Positions 32,142 through 44,414 are shown, counted from the first letter of the stretch. The stretch: 64,000 bases of DNA from Favolaschia claudopus (GCA_037176885.1 JAWWNJ010000254.1:62001-126000), one strand, 5' to 3'. Notes: a model not told the origin generated them from the letters alone. Numbers and translations: made by a program.

Positions 32142-33907
32142 GCATAGTTTGTGTATAAAAATTTTATTTTGAAAGAAGATTTCGCCTCAGTAGACCTTAT
32201 GAACTATTTGAAAGTCTTGAAACCAAATTTAAACCAGAGATTCACTTTTTTAATCAAGCAGGAAATCGATGAGAAAATGATGGACGCGGTGGGGCTGTTT
32301 GATACACGTCCTAAATTGGCGCGTCTCGGCTAACTCCGAAGTAACTCGGCACTTCGGCTTCAGACACTCTGCTCTTCACCCTCAACGATGACCTCGCCCG
32401 CTTGTCCTCTACGCCTAGCAACGCTCCAGTGGCCCCGCCCCACATACCCAATGACCTCAGATGGTGGAGTCGTGCGTCATCGGCCGCTTAGGACGGTTTA
32501 GATTTCCTCAGGGAAAAAGCTACTTAGTGTCGAGGTGAGCATCACATCACGTTCATTCAAAACAATTTGCTTACCGAAACCTGTACAGGCACTCGCGGCG
32601 GTTGATAGACGTCAACCATTCCCATGTAATACGCGTCCCGCCAATCTGGGGGCGCGCCGCCTCTGGACGCGGCGCGGGAGAGTTGCGTGAGAACTGATCT
32701 GCCAGCCGTAGCCAAGGCAGATCATGATGCTGAGAAATTCGTCCGTCGGTGGGCGGCGAAGAACTCGGTTTCTGGCGTCAGAACGGCGAGTACAGCGCCG
32801 AAGAGTCGTCGTATGGTGGACAACATGGTGGTAGAGAGTAGAGATGTTTTTCTCGTTGTGTTTTGTTTTCTGAATTCAAGTTCGACGACCAAATTTGGTC
32901 GAAAATCCGAGACTCATCAAAAAGTGGGGCGTCGACTTTAAGCGAAAATAGTTTAACGAATTATTTTCTTTGACTAGAAAAGTAGTTTTTTGGTGGCTGC
33001 TAATAAGGTCTAGTATGGATTCCAATTGGATCCTGGTGATGTATTAACTACGAAATACGTGTGAACTTATCGGAGTTGAGGGGCGTGCGATAATGTTCAG
33101 GTTTGTTGCAGTGAATTTCCCCTGGATAGAAGGACCATTCACAAAATAATTCTTTGGCTAATTCATTTCGATACAAAAGAAATCAAGCGTAATATTCTAC
33201 CACCACGAAAGTCCCCTCCACATAGATCACCGCGCCACTGAGTGTCATCCTGAACCACCGGGCGTTATTCTTTTCCAAGCCGTTGCTAGCAAACGACCTC
33301 AGGCAACCCACAGCTCAGACTGAGAGTCTAGTCAAATATAATGCCAATAATGGGGGGATAGAATTCGCTCCAGTACATAATTTACAAGCAGATATATATA
33401 CTACAGCAATAAAAATGATATTCCCACAGAAACCATTGAAGTCCGAGATGCCGGCGGCCTGCCGAGCTGGTAAGGCGGGTCCCGCAAGTCCCGGGGACTC
33501 CACAGTCAGCTCCGGGTAACTTAGTAAGTAAAACTCCGGGTTTTGAGTAGTCCAAATTTTAGTAATTTATCCTTCAATTTATCCGTCTTGTAAGCGCCTG
33601 GAATACTGCTGGAGGTCAGTATGACTACCCCAGAGTGTGTCAAGGATCTACACAATGTATCCGCGCTGTATCCGTGGCCATCCGGCCTGAATCCGCCCAT
33701 GAGAATTAAGTATTTGTTGAGTGCGCAACTGAGGAGTTGGCCTTCAAATTAGTCTCGTGACCAGACTCTCATGACATCCCTACACCACCGACGGAATGTG
33801 ATGTTGAGTTTGCGTGTGATGTGTGACATCTCCCTAGCGTTTGGACTGAAGCGCCAACTGGATGCAAATCAGGCCACTTGCGTAAATTTTGCATGTCCGG
33901 CGGCCAT
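32142..33907. other. No gene recognised; possible exon remnants
   Basis: 32350-32490 has protein-like LNDDLARLSSTPSNAPVAPP, HIPNDLRWWSRASSAA on the plus strand, ended by a stop; its family is unknown. The remainder holds only short frames. Near 33750, TAGTCTCGTGACCAGACTCT matches (inverted) 38065-38085, the trace of an old repeat. Confidence 0.35.
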
Positions 33908-34096
33908 TAGGGGCGCTCAATTCTTAGCTCGTCAGCTCGTCTCGTCCGTAAAATGTCGATTTTTTGATGAGGGGATCAAATTTGATGGGAAGTGGAGAGA
34001 AATGCGGAGTGGGATCAGCAGCTCATCAGCTCATCATGCAATTAAATAATTTCTGGGACGAGACGAGCCGACGAGCTAAGAATTGAGCGCCCCTAT
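33908..34096. mobile_element. 189-bp MITE with 40-bp TIRs
   Basis: TAGGGGCGCTCAATTCTTAG and on at the left, with its complement ending at 34096 (GAATTGAGCGCCCCTA). Inside are further CAGCTCATCAGCTCATCA repeats. No perfect target duplication is readable. Non-coding. Confidence 0.8.
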
Positions 34097-34961
34097 TGTT
34101 CTCACATCAAGCCCGCGGTCTTCTCCGGCCACTTCCGGCTCGGTTAGGTTATAAGGTTGACACGTCACAAACACCGCACCACACCTCTCCCTCTCCCACC
34201 ACCACCATCCTCCTTGCCACCGTCTCCTCCACCACTCAATTTCTCGCTCTCTTCTGAGTTAACCCAATCCGCCATGTAACTTCTCCATCCTCCTTCGGCC
34301 TGAGCTTGGTCTGATTTTTCTGATAGATCCCCTGCCACCCTGCGCTCTCCAGCTCCTGCTCTCTCGCATACACCCTTGGTGCGTCTGCTTATCATTGCGG
34401 CCCTCCCCATAACTGACATACCAACAGCTCTTACTTTCCTGCTTTCAATTGTTATAAGTGGCAAGTGTATGGTGTTTTCTTTAAATATGCCACCATTAAT
34501 CTCAGCCAAAGTTTGTACAGTGCAGCCGCTTCACTGTCAAGCTCTTCGGGAGGGCAGAACATTATGGTGAGCAGGTGAGCTTTGTTGGGTGTGATTGGAG
34601 GTCACTATGCATAATGGATTCTTCTCTGTAATTCTTCTCGTACGATGTATATACATTTCCGCCACAATTTATTTCTCCCTTCCTGGAGCTCTGTATCCAA
34701 ATGTGATCATGATAACACAGTCAAGTATATTAAATGTGAGATGTCAGTGTGATATGAATGGAAGAAATGCTATCAGCTTGCTGCTTTTCAATATGTCTAC
34801 GGGACGCTACAATAGCGCTAAAAAAGCGTGGTGCATGTTTTTTGCGTCGTGGCCAGCTTAAGGCTGATGTGATTTTGACGTGTGACCTCTCATTGTCCGG
34901 GTGACATCATGTCACACGCCATATTTGCGTGTCAACTTCGCGGTGGTGTAGAACTAGTACT

Positions 34962-35056
34962 AGTAGAAGGGAACCCTGTCATGAGAGTCTGGAACAATCG
35001 CACGGTAGTTAACCGTACCCTTGCTCTATCAATTTTGATGGAGCTTTCCCACAGTA
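34962..35056 (+). repeat. 95-bp repeat, inverted copy at 37955-38050
   Basis: AGAAGGGAACCCTGTCATGA through GGAGCTTTCCCACAGTA is nearly identical to the reverse complement of 37955-38050 (one clear mismatch in about 90 bp). The high identity suggests a recent duplication or a young repeat family. No coding content. Confidence 0.75.
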
Positions 35057-35949
35057 CAGTGCCCACCATCACTTCTCCAACACCACCATTTCATAGTCAA
35101 ATAATTTTCTGCAATTTATTTCCTTTTTTCATGTGCTAAGCCCGTTGCTGGCTCTTGCCCGTTAAGGCAAGCGCCGACATAAGCCATTCGCACGCTGTCA
35201 CTACGGCATGTAAGCTAAGCTGATTTCTTTTAAAAACTTTTGGGATGCACGAAGTTCAAAGGAAAAATTGCCATTCATTCAACGCTCCCTCGACGAGATT
35301 TGCACCAGCGCACCGACTCAAGCAATAAGTACAAGTTGAACAGTTTGAACTGGCCTCTCGTGCAGCGACGAGCGGCCGTTGAAACAACATTGTATCTCAG
35401 CAGAGAGTGAAAAGACGAAGAGGGGCTACTGCTGTGCGAGTACTCAGTGTGCTGAGGAGGCGGACGAGGGAAGTGACGGAGCTCGACAGCAAGCAATATA
35501 GAACAAAAAAAAAGCAGACAAGCATACTTGAATTGATTAATGCGTAGTTACACGTTGTGCTGGCGAAATAAATGTACTTTGATCTACTGTGTAAACACAG
35601 TGAGTAAGTAAGGAGCAACACCAAAGGATTACCAACGTAACACTAAAGTGTGTGCGCACGCGACGAGTCAGCACCGGCGTGTACAGAAAAGTTGACGACG
35701 ACAAGCTGCACCGTCTGAACCATCAATCACACACACACTCTTCCCTCCCTCATTGCCGCTCCTCCTAATCCCACACATCGCCTGCGCGTTCCCATCTGCT
35801 CGTTCTCCTCCTCGTCATCTTCTTCGCCTCGTCCCCTTCTCGATGAACTCCACAACTACTTCGGCATGTACCTCGTCTCGCAGCATTTGGACATTCTTTC
35901 CCTCACCCCCTCCCCCTCCCCCTCGTCCACATCCACGCCGCCTTCGCCT
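35057..35949. other. No gene recognised
   Basis: Includes pyrimidine-rich runs (CCCTCCCTC, CCCCCTCCCCCTCCCCCTCG near 35905). Short frames only. Confidence 0.4.
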
Positions 35950-36440
35950 CTCTCCCTAAAACAGCAAAAGAAAAAGAGGAATACGAAACCCACCTAACAG
36001 CTCCAAATGGAATTACCGCGGCTTCAATTTGTGTAATGTCTTTTTTAATCTGTGGAGGGCGTGATTGTCGAGTTGGCAGGATAAAGAAGGGAGAGGAGGA
36101 GGAGAGAGGAGAGAGGCGCATGCGGAGGGACGAGGAAAGAGGGGAGAAGACGGGGAGGGAGGGAAAGAGGTCGACGGGAACGTGAAGAGAAGAGCGTTGT
36201 CGCGTCGAAGGGGTCCCGTCATCATTGAGTAGGTCCGAAGCGTTGAGGGTGCATAGAGTGGCGTTAACGTTGCACATATCGAGTAGCCCAAACGACGGGT
36301 TGGTGCCAGAGGGTGTGCAAGGGAAGTTGGGGGTGCGATGCCGAAATGCTCCGCGCGCTGGCAGGAAACTCGCACGACGGTCGACAAGTGCAAGCAGTAG
36401 GGGGCGGTGTGTAGTTCCAAGCAGAAGAAGCTGTAAATTA
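35950..36440 (-). repeat. Duplicated segment, inverted copy of 28780-29213 (uninterrupted)
   Basis: This copy lacks the hAT insertion seen at 29214, so it gives the empty-site sequence (GGTGGGTTTCGTATTCCTCT on the minus strand). A long minus-strand frame crosses it but is not conserved in the other copy, so I do not call a gene. Confidence 0.6.
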
Positions 36441-38226
36441 CGAGGAGAATGAGCAGAAAATACGCAGAAAAGAACTAAGTCACGCACCTTATTCGCAACG
36501 CGTACCTCAGCGTTGTATCTCCGGAATCCACCACAGAACCACGCCCAAACGAGGTTGCGGGGGTCACAGACATGTTGCTCGTTGTTGCGGATGGGTTGCA
36601 GAACTTCCGAGACCAGACGAGCAGGCGAGGAGGAGGTAGAAGGAAACACAGAGCGATCCGGAGTCCCGGAATGAAGCAGCTGACAGTGCTTCTTGAAATT
36701 CATTGGCTGGGGTTTATGTCTTTTCGGGCAGTCTGCCCCTTCGAGATAGGCTTGATTTTTGGGATCGGCCTGCCAACGGAATAATTTGATTTCTTTTCGC
36801 GTCGATTTTCTAAAGCTTCTCTGAGGTGAGATTCGGCACGGAAAATCAACGGAACAGGCTTCAGATATATACAATAGTCTCCCTCTTTTCTCCCCTTTCT
36901 CCCTCTCTTTCAACTTGATAAACTTGATATTTTTGCTGCTGACAACAGACATAAGCCATGAGCCAGGAAACCCGTCAAAAGAATGCGATTGGCGTCGAGA
37001 ACCCATTTTTTCCCACGGTGTTTCACTTTTTTTCCTGAAAAAAATAAAATAGTGTTTTGGACAGGAATTTTGCATGGATTCAACTCAATTCGAGTCCGCG
37101 GCACTTCAGAAATGAGTAAAGACTTCGTAGCCGAGGCTGCCATGCCCCAAATAGGTGATTGCACTGAGTTGGGTCGGCAAAGCCCGAGCTTCACGTGACT
37201 CTAACCCTACCTCACGTATCATCGCTGGTTATGGCAATTAGTAATTATTTGATCCCATCATTAGGGTTTGTTTCACTTTTTCCGAAGTGAGAAAACAAAA
37301 AGTGATCCCATTGCCCTGCAAACCACAAGGTGGATTGCTACACATCTCTAGAGACGTTTTACACTGTTTTTTAGTTTACCTGTGATGACAGCATAATGTA
37401 GTAGCGACTTCAACTTTTGATGCCGTTCCCTGCCAAATCGGGAACCGTGACGTGGTGACTGGCACTGTATGTGGACTTTGCGTCGGTGCATTCTGTTTAG
37501 TTAGGGATGGAATAAAATTAAAATTTGAACACATTGGAACTCCATTTGGTTGCGTCAGTCCACCTATGTACCCAGAGCATTTTCTTTCAACACAGTGTGT
37601 GTTTTTAACGGAATTCAAGTGGTGCGTAATCACAATGACAGTTACTTCTCAAACAGTCAAAAAATTCTGAAGTGCTAGTATTGAAGCCTCTACTGACTGT
37701 ATAACACATTCTAAGTCCTCAGATGAGGCCTTTGTATTATACTTTCTGCAAGCTGTAGCCCATTTCGACGAGTCTGCTCAGTTCGGGAGGTGATGTCATT
37801 GTCATTACGCTGCAAGGAGAATATTCTGAAACCCTGGCCCTGTGCGCAGGAAAATCATCCTGAGTAGAAATATGCATTACTGGTGGTCAGAGCTATCACA
37901 TCCAGCATCAAAACCAGCCTTGTAGGCAACGGAATGCGCCGACGCAAAGTCCACATACTGTGGGAAAGCTCCATCAAAATTGATAGAGCAAGGGTACGGT
38001 TAACTACCGTGTGATTGTTCCAGACTCTCATGACAGGGTTCCCTTCTAGGGATGTCATGAGAGTCTGGTCACGAGACTACCTTCAAATAGCTTCGTTCAA
38101 ATCCCTTCTAGCGTTCCACATGTAGTAATAATAGCCTCTACGTTGATATTACTTATATTCAAACTCGTTGTACAGATGCACAACTTGAAGGAATAAATAA
38201 TATAGCCAGTAATAGGTGAGTGATGG
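36441..38226. other. No gene recognised; repeat at 37955-38050
   Basis: The stretch has short frames only. The 37955-38050 block is the inverted partner of 34962-35056, and directly beside it TAGGGATGTCATGAGAGTCT reappears, so two related repeat ends abut here. Near 36975 AAAAGAATGCGATTGGCGTC resembles 61070-61095, another minor repeat. Confidence 0.4.
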
Positions 38227-38590
38227 GTGAATTGTGGCATTCAACGCGTCTACAGCCTAGTATTCAGCCTGGGGGCCTTGGAAAAGAGGACCGGCAGCTG
38301 CGTGCTCGACGGCAACACGGCGCAGTATGGCTTGACGAACTGGGCAGGTCAAGTCTGTGGCTCGGTGGGAGCCGCCGCAACCGCGTATAGCACATTTTAT
38401 TGTGAGATGGTTACATCTGACGTGAAGTTGGCATGGATCTGGGAGGGGCAGTGGCAGTTGGAAGTGAAGTGGTTGCGCAAATGCCGCAGATAGCAAGGAA
38501 GCAGTCGAGGGGTCTCACCGGTGTCATCCCTATGACCCACGGCATGTGCCCGAACTCATGCAATGCCTACACCGCTCATTGGGCGGAGTT
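38227..38590 (+). other. Coding-like fragment, possibly a secreted protein exon
   Basis: Plus-strand residues VYSLVFSLGALEKRTGSCVL, DGNTAQYGLTNWAGQVCGSV and then, in another frame, LTGVIPMTHGMCPNSCNAYT, AHWAELE look like cysteine-bearing secreted-protein exons with an intervening shift or intron. I recognise no family and no complete model can be built. Confidence 0.25.
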
Positions 38591-38728
38591 GGAGTAGCAA
38601 TTTACAGGCGGGGTTTGGGGCGGAGCCCCGACGAGCTGTGCGACCGCCGTAGGCACCGTGCGCACATCACGAAACGTGACGTACGGCTCCCAGCCCTTGG
38701 TGTTTTCAAGTATAGGATTCGAACCACG

Positions 38729-39245
38729 ATGTCCGCAGATATCAAGCCCTTGTCCTACCTCGACATCGTTAACGCCTGCGGCAACATGCGCGTCGGTCGC
38801 CCCCCACCCATCCCCTATGCGGTGCTCGACACGCCGGCGAAGCCTACGGCGGCGCTGAAAGAGCTCTGCGAGCGTTGGCGCGATAGCGGGCTGTTTTCCG
38901 ATATGATTGGGCCGAAGAAGTGGCGTGCGGAGATGTATGCTGTTTATAAGGATCCGTTTGGTGTGCATGATTACCCGAGTGCCGGCCAGGATGGCGATAA
39001 CTTGAATTTCGCGTTCGAGATGGAACGCTCAGCGTGTGCGCTTTTTGGGGTTGTGACGTATAGGGTGCACCTGAGCACGTATCAGGAGGAAGTGAGCAGT
39101 ACGGGCAAAAAGAGTATGAAGCTTTGGATTCCGACACGGGCTAGCACAAAATCGAAGTCCGTCTTTTTCATTCCTGATATAGAACGGATGTTAATCGAAC
39201 TTGTTGCCAGATGGCCAGGATGCCTCGACAACACGGTCGCGGGCG
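38729..39245 (+). pseudogene. Nudix hydrolase (DUF4743-type), 5' part, truncated by a LINE
   Basis: ATG at 38729 opens MSADIKPLSYLDIVNACGNM and continues as a DUF4743-like N-terminal domain, the region found ahead of the Nudix fold in fungal Tnr3-like proteins (CERWRDSGLFSDMIGPKKWR, EMYAVYKDPFGVHD). A 54-nt GT-AG intron (39157-39210, in frame if retained) joins TKSK to WPGCLDNTVAG, the conserved entry to the Nudix catalytic region. There the gene stops: LINE sequence begins at about 39245. The Nudix box itself was not found 3' of the LINE. As the family hydrolyses nucleoside-diphosphate-linked substrates through that box, the product cannot be active. Confidence 0.7.
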
Positions 39246-40905
39246 CCGCGCCGCCCTCGCCATCACTGGCGCGCTCAGCTCTACCCCAACCGATGTCCTC
39301 GACGCGCACGCAAACCTCCTCCCAATATCTCACCTCATCAGCAAAGTTCGTTTTCGGGCAGCTCTGCGAATTTCCACCCTTCCCTCATCCCACCCCTTAT
39401 CATCCTCCGCCATCGACGCCAGCCACTTCACGCCGAAAACTCACCTCACTCCACTTCACGACCTCATGGAAGACTTTCGACTTTTACCAGCAAGAATTGA
39501 AGGAATAGAATCTATACGGAAATCAGCGAATTGGGAATCGAGTATGACGGTGAGTATACCGAGCTCGAAAAAGACCGCAATGGAGGCGGAAAAAGTAGAT
39601 GTAGCGGATTGGAAAGTATATACTGATGGTTCGGACATTGACGGGCGCATTGGCTCTGCCGCCGTTCTTTTCCACAGAGGTCAAGAGATTGGGTCACTGC
39701 GATACTACCTGGGCGAAGCAACTCGGCATACAGTTTTCGAGGGCGAAGGCATGGGCGCCTTTCTGGCGGTCTGTTTGTTATGGCGCCAACGCAGTGTCGA
39801 TGGCGACGTCACCATCGTCATCGACAACCAAGCCGCCATACGTGCCTCTACAAACTCTTCCCCGTCCCCCTCGCATTGGATCTGGGACCTGCTGCACGAA
39901 GCTGTGGATCGCTTCCACGCTCGCTACCCTCATGCTCGTATTACTCTACGCTGGGCCCCTGGCCATCTAAAGATTCTGGGCAATGAACGCGCCGATGAGG
40001 AAGCAAAAATAGCCGCCAAGGACGAGGGGTCGTCGCCACACCTCCCATCTACCCTCGTCAACCGCGTCCTCCTTTGGAGCCGCTCTGCCATACAACAGGA
40101 CTTCAACTCTGACCTTCGGGTCGCCGTTGAACGCCAATGGTCTAAATCTCCCCGTTTTCAGCGCTTAGCGCGGTACGACAAACTTCTCAGCGGATCCTAC
40201 ATAAAAACGGCAAGCACTCTCCCCCGCAGCCTCGCAGTTCTCCTCCAGCTTCGCACCGGGCACATCCCCCTAGCACGACATCTCCACCACATCAACAAAG
40301 CAGAGTCTCCCCTCTGCCCATGTTGTCGACAAGCAGACGAGACTGTTGAGCATTTTCTCCTCCGCTGCTCAGCGCACCGCGATGCTAGGAGAGAGCTTGT
40401 TAGAGAAGCCGGCCGCGACGCCTCAGTTATCACCAAACTCCTTGGGAAGCCAAAACTCTACCCCCCTCTCTTCCGTTTTATTGCCCGCACAGGACGCTTT
40501 CACAACGTTCACGGCCAACTACCCGCAGCACCTGATCCCCACGCACCAACACGTAGCACCGTCGTCGCTTCTTTGCGAGCAACTGGCGATGTGTCTGTCG
40601 TCGAGTTCCCACGCCGCCTCGATCCCTTCAACTTCGTGGAGCAGCCCCCATCCTCCCGCCCCCAGCCTTTAGCCCTTGCCGCTGTCTAGCCAATTGCCGC
40701 CCCATTTACAGACTTTCCCCACCATCGCAGTGACCTTCTCCTCCATCGCAATGACCTCCCTCGCACCTTGCCGCCGCCGCCGAACCGTTCGTTCTTTGCC
40801 CGGACCCTCTACGTACCTTTTCTCCTTACTCATATACCCTTTACACTACTCACCAAGTCACGGGGGGCGAAGGGTTTTTGTGAATTCTGAGACTCGGCAC
40901 TACTC
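39246..40905 (+). mobile_element. 5'-truncated LINE (RT thumb, RNase H, CCHC tail)
   Basis: The open frame from 39246 to the stop at 40687-40689 encodes the end of a non-LTR retrotransposon ORF2: AALAITGALSSTPTDVLDAH (end of the reverse transcriptase), then RNase H with WKVYTDGSDIDGRIGSAAV (D), FEGEGMGAFLAV (E), VTIVIDNQAAIRAS (D) and WAPGHLKILGNERADEEA (H, D), then a CCHC-type zinc motif (CPCCRQADETVEHFLLRC). This portion is intact. The 3' UTR runs to about 40905 (CACTACTCGTAATATCAATC). The 5' break lies inside the Nudix gene, in the same direction. Truncation at the 5' end is the normal LINE pattern. Confidence 0.85.
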
Positions 40906-40980
40906 GTAATATCAATCGTCAAATTTGATCTTATTACTCCCGAACTTCAACTGCCCCAAACTCTCCAGGGACGGTTGCAA

Positions 40981-41195
40981 TAGAGCTTATTGGCAACCGG
41001 TAGAGGTAGATTTTCAAGTGAAAAGTTAAGCGACAATTGTGAACAGTCAAAGCTCCACAAGTGAAGGATGCCAATGTGCTCTCTGCTATGAGCAACACAA
41101 CTGGTAAAAGCTTTCGCTCCACAGATGAGAAGTGATTGACATCTGGGTAGGGTAAATCTCACTTGTGACTTTTCACGGTTTGCCAATAAGCTCTA
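40981..41195. mobile_element. 215-bp MITE, TAGAGCTTATTGGC ends
   Basis: TAGAGCTTATTGGCAACCGG at the left and CACGGTTTGCCAATAAGCTCTA at the right are inverted. The TAGAG start is hAT-like, but no 8-bp flank match is seen. A weak partial relative lies near 30100. Non-coding. Confidence 0.7.
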
Positions 41196-41792
41196 ATCAG
41201 CATCACGTAGTTGTAGGTGTTTCAGGCTGACAGTGTAGAAGTTCTGTCCGGCTGTGCTTCGAGTACATCACCGCATGATCTGTACCATACTGTATAAATG
41301 AGGTTAAGATTCTGGAGGTAAGTACCGGATGTCCTCTTTTCATATTCTCTCCGTGACACAGCAGAAACTTTGTACGCACACGGATCCGCCGGATACCGGT
41401 TCACTGCGTCGCTGGCTTTTCCTGAAAAACTTATCGCGCACTCTCTCTTCTACGCGCTCTTTGCACAATGGTAACCACACCGGGGAGCTTTTTGGGGAGC
41501 GCGAATGGCTTGACTTCCTGCTGGAAGGATTGGAGTCCCCAGACATTACGGATCCTCCTTTGTGTCAGCTAAGCTCGTTCAGCTTAGGCTCGCGCTGACC
41601 CTGCTCACGGTTTGCCACACCAGTGCCCGAGATTGTAGGCTGGTGTCCAGTCCACCACGCTCAAGACGTGTTTGCCAACAGCATACAGAAATTTACCAGA
41701 ATGCAGCAGTAAAGCTTGACTAGAAGGAGTTTAGAGGATTTTTCAAATTCCGGGTGAAATATGTTGTTCCCGTTCACAACGTTGTACAGTGG
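41196..41792. other. No gene recognised
   Basis: Short frames only, none with a motif. Confidence 0.4.
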
Positions 41793-41855
41793 CGGCAAGG
41801 GGCGTTGGAAACAAAACCTGCCGACCGCGACCCAAAACCTTGCTGTCAAATAGAG
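41793..41855 (+). mobile_element. Solo end of a CAAGGGG hAT element
   Basis: CAAGGGGCGTTGGAAACAAA and the following GCCGACCGCG match, inverted, the right end of the element at 50863-53046. The opposite terminus was not found, so this is a truncated copy. Confidence 0.55.
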
Positions 41856-42001
41856 ACTTGTAAATAATGTGCAGAAAATCATCTCAATTGAAATTACTGA
41901 CATTATTGGATGAGAGTGAGCCGAGGAAGTGGTTGAAATAAGACTGTAAGATAGGCGTCACGCCGATCCGGCACCACCAAACTGTAGCTAATAGGCATAT
42001 C

Positions 42002-43002
42002 CAAGGGGGTACCGATCTGCGAGATCTGCACCCTGGGTCGGAGTTTTTTTCTCAGCGATTTTGAGGACCCCCCTCCCCCTCCAAATGGGGAAACTCGCCA
42101 TCAAAACGGCTCGGCAGCCCTCCCAGCTGCGAAGATTGGGTGGAGGGTACTAAAGCTGTATTTTGGAAGTATTTTGCACCTCTCAGAATGCAGATATCTG
42201 CTATACATGTAGCTGAACTGAATTTCTTTCATCGCTGATCATTGATCACGCGGATGCCTACCGGTTTTGGAAGTCCTCGCGGAGAGATTTCTGCTGGAAA
42301 AGCATGGATGTGTATGGTGGAGCACTATTTAGCCCATACTATAAGGTTTCAGTCCATATACATGGAGGATACTGCGGGTGTGTCGAGTTGCTGCCATATC
42401 GGGCTGCCTTGATGCCCAATCAAACTTCCCGATATAGGAATAATGTACCCCCCCTCTAACTCAAGAACGACTGGGAGGTAAAATGTCAGTAAAGTGGAAT
42501 CCTACTTAGAATTGGGTCTTCTTTCATATTCTGACATGATTCAACTATTTTAGATTTCAAAGCACCTTGCAAGGGGCACCCACCGGCAAAAACCCGAGAC
42601 ACGGGGTTGGAGGGGGGGTCGGGGTCTGAAGTATCTTATTTCGCTTTTCCGACCCAGTCTCCGATCGGTCTAAAAACGCGTTTCCGAAGGTCAAAAAAAA
42701 AAGTAACAGAAAATATTTGATTACATAATATATTGGGTGTCCCACGACCAGACCCGAACGGCAACTTTTGGCCAGCTGGGAGGCAAAATTGTGTGGGATA
42801 ACACGTTTGAGCACCAAAGTGTCCCGGAAGTGTGCTGGTACAGTCCAAATCACGGCAAAACTTGGACAAATTTTGATGGGAATTACCCGTTTTGGGGGTT
42901 ATGTAACACTTACGTATGGGGGGTGGGGGGTCGGCCGAGTCTTAAGTCAGTTTTCCGACCCTGTGTCCAAGATTTTAAGGATGGGTGCCCCTTGGCCCCT
43001 TG
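42002..43002. mobile_element. hAT-type MITE (CAAGGGG), with another MITE in its terminal bases
   Basis: The left end CAAGGGGGTACCGATCTGCG belongs to the 12224/44766 subgroup; the right end is CCCCTTG at 43002. A perfect 8-bp duplication GGCATATC lies at 41994-42001 and 43003-43010. A second element (42570-42994) inserted within the last eight bases of this one, so the terminal GCMCCTTG appears twice. Non-coding. Confidence 0.85.
42570..42994. mobile_element. 425-bp hAT-type MITE (CAAGGGG)
   Basis: The ends CAAGGGGCACCCACCGGC and GGATGGGTGCCCCTTG are inverted; the flanks GCACCTTG (42562-42569) and GCCCCTTG (42995-43002) agree at 7 of 8 positions. Internal runs GGAGGGGGGGTCGGGG and GGGGGGTGGGGGGTCGG sit near each end. 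Related in sequence to 24987-25279. Confidence 0.87.
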
Positions 43003-43620
43003 GGCATATCTATGATTCGATGGAGCAGATTTGGCCAATATTTCCTTGTTGAAAAGATGTAAGGTGATCTTTCCAAAAAAGGCAACCCATTATGAAAAGC
43101 TTCCAAACTCATTTTCAACGCGTTTGAGCGCATCTTGCGAAAAATAATGGCGGATTATGTAAGCTTACGTACACAGTACACGTGATACATCCGTGACTAT
43201 AGACGCGACGCGACGCGCCGAATTAGCATCAAAATAGAGCGATGAGCCATTGAATGGCTAACGATTCCCCAATTAGGGAACTTTGATGGCCCGATAATCA
43301 ATGTCAAATTACACAAGAGCTGCCTGGAATGAAGTTTGGATGCTGAGACCGGGGTTTAGTGCTGGCCATAAATATGATACGATACGAATTTTCCATATAT
43401 TCTGAATATATTCAAACGTATCTTGCATTCTTTAATACGCCAGCAGCGTATCGTATTCGTATCATATCGTATTCATATTATTGGGCCAGAATACGATATG
43501 ATATGAATATATTTGAATATATTCATGGTCAAAAATCAAGTCCAACCACGATGTAATTGAGTCCAAAATCTGTTCAATGCCTGAGAGTCATTCAACTCAT
43601 GCTCAACGAACATTATCCAT

Positions 43621-44414
43621 GGGAACCGGCATTGCCTGAGCGATCAGCGTGCTGTTTGTTCCTGTTTACCCTCCGCCAAACGGACGATACGACACGTTCC
43701 GGCTTCACGCGCCTTTCCCTGCGGTTATTTTCTTTAGTGTAATTAGAAAAATTGTTCCTAGCTATGCTAAGCACAGGACTGTAGGTTTCCAGATTATTCT
43801 GCCACCTCTTTGTTGTCGAAATAAATATTTTCCGTGGCCCAAGATGGTTTGATGCATATTGATGGCAAGCTGGTCATTTCAGCGACTCACTTTCTGGGTA
43901 GATTCCAAGGTATTTTCATGTCAGAAAAAAGTCTGAGAGCCTTTAAATGCTCTTATCAGCCCATTTATGTACTTTTTCTAGCTCAAATCGTCTGAACCTA
44001 CGACAAACAGGTCATGGACAATATATTCCCACGCTGGTCTGCGCACATTGTGAGGTGCTAAACATGGCTGCATCGGCGTTTGGAGCTCATATAGGTACCT
44101 CAAATCAGTCATATTAGCCCGTAGAGCCATAATTCCGCGATGAATTTTCCAGATCTCCCCACAACCTTGTTTTATTCGGTGATTTCTCACCATTTTGGCG
44201 TTTATATTGAAGTGAGGACCAAAATAAAAATTTCATCGCGGAATTGTTGTTGCTTGACATCTTTCATAGACCTCTATATAGTTTTACTAATTTCTTGGGC
44301 GTTGTGGAAGGAGCTGGACGATTTGTCTTGAGCCTTGCCTCTTCGGAACCAGTGGTTCATTGGGAGTAAACAGGAACAAACAGCACGCTGATCGCTCAGG
44401 CAATGCCGGTTCCC
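43621..44414. mobile_element. 794-bp TIR element nested in the hAT element
   Basis: About 50-bp inverted ends (GGGAACCGGCATTGCCTGAG and on) flanked by an 8-bp direct repeat ATTATCCA (43612-43619 and 44415-44422; a single T separates the left repeat from the TIR). Also hAT-like by duplication length. No coding motif recognised inside. Confidence 0.83.

Noticed and set aside
35903..37075. 390-codon minus-strand open frame
   Set aside because: It crosses a repeat whose other copy (28780-29213) does not keep the frame, has low-complexity Ser/Pro/Arg composition and no domain.
38705..38790. Possible tRNA on the minus strand (GGTTCGAATCC box at about 38714)
   Set aside because: Only a B-box-like word is present; no A box or cloverleaf, and the stretch is the start of the Nudix coding sequence.
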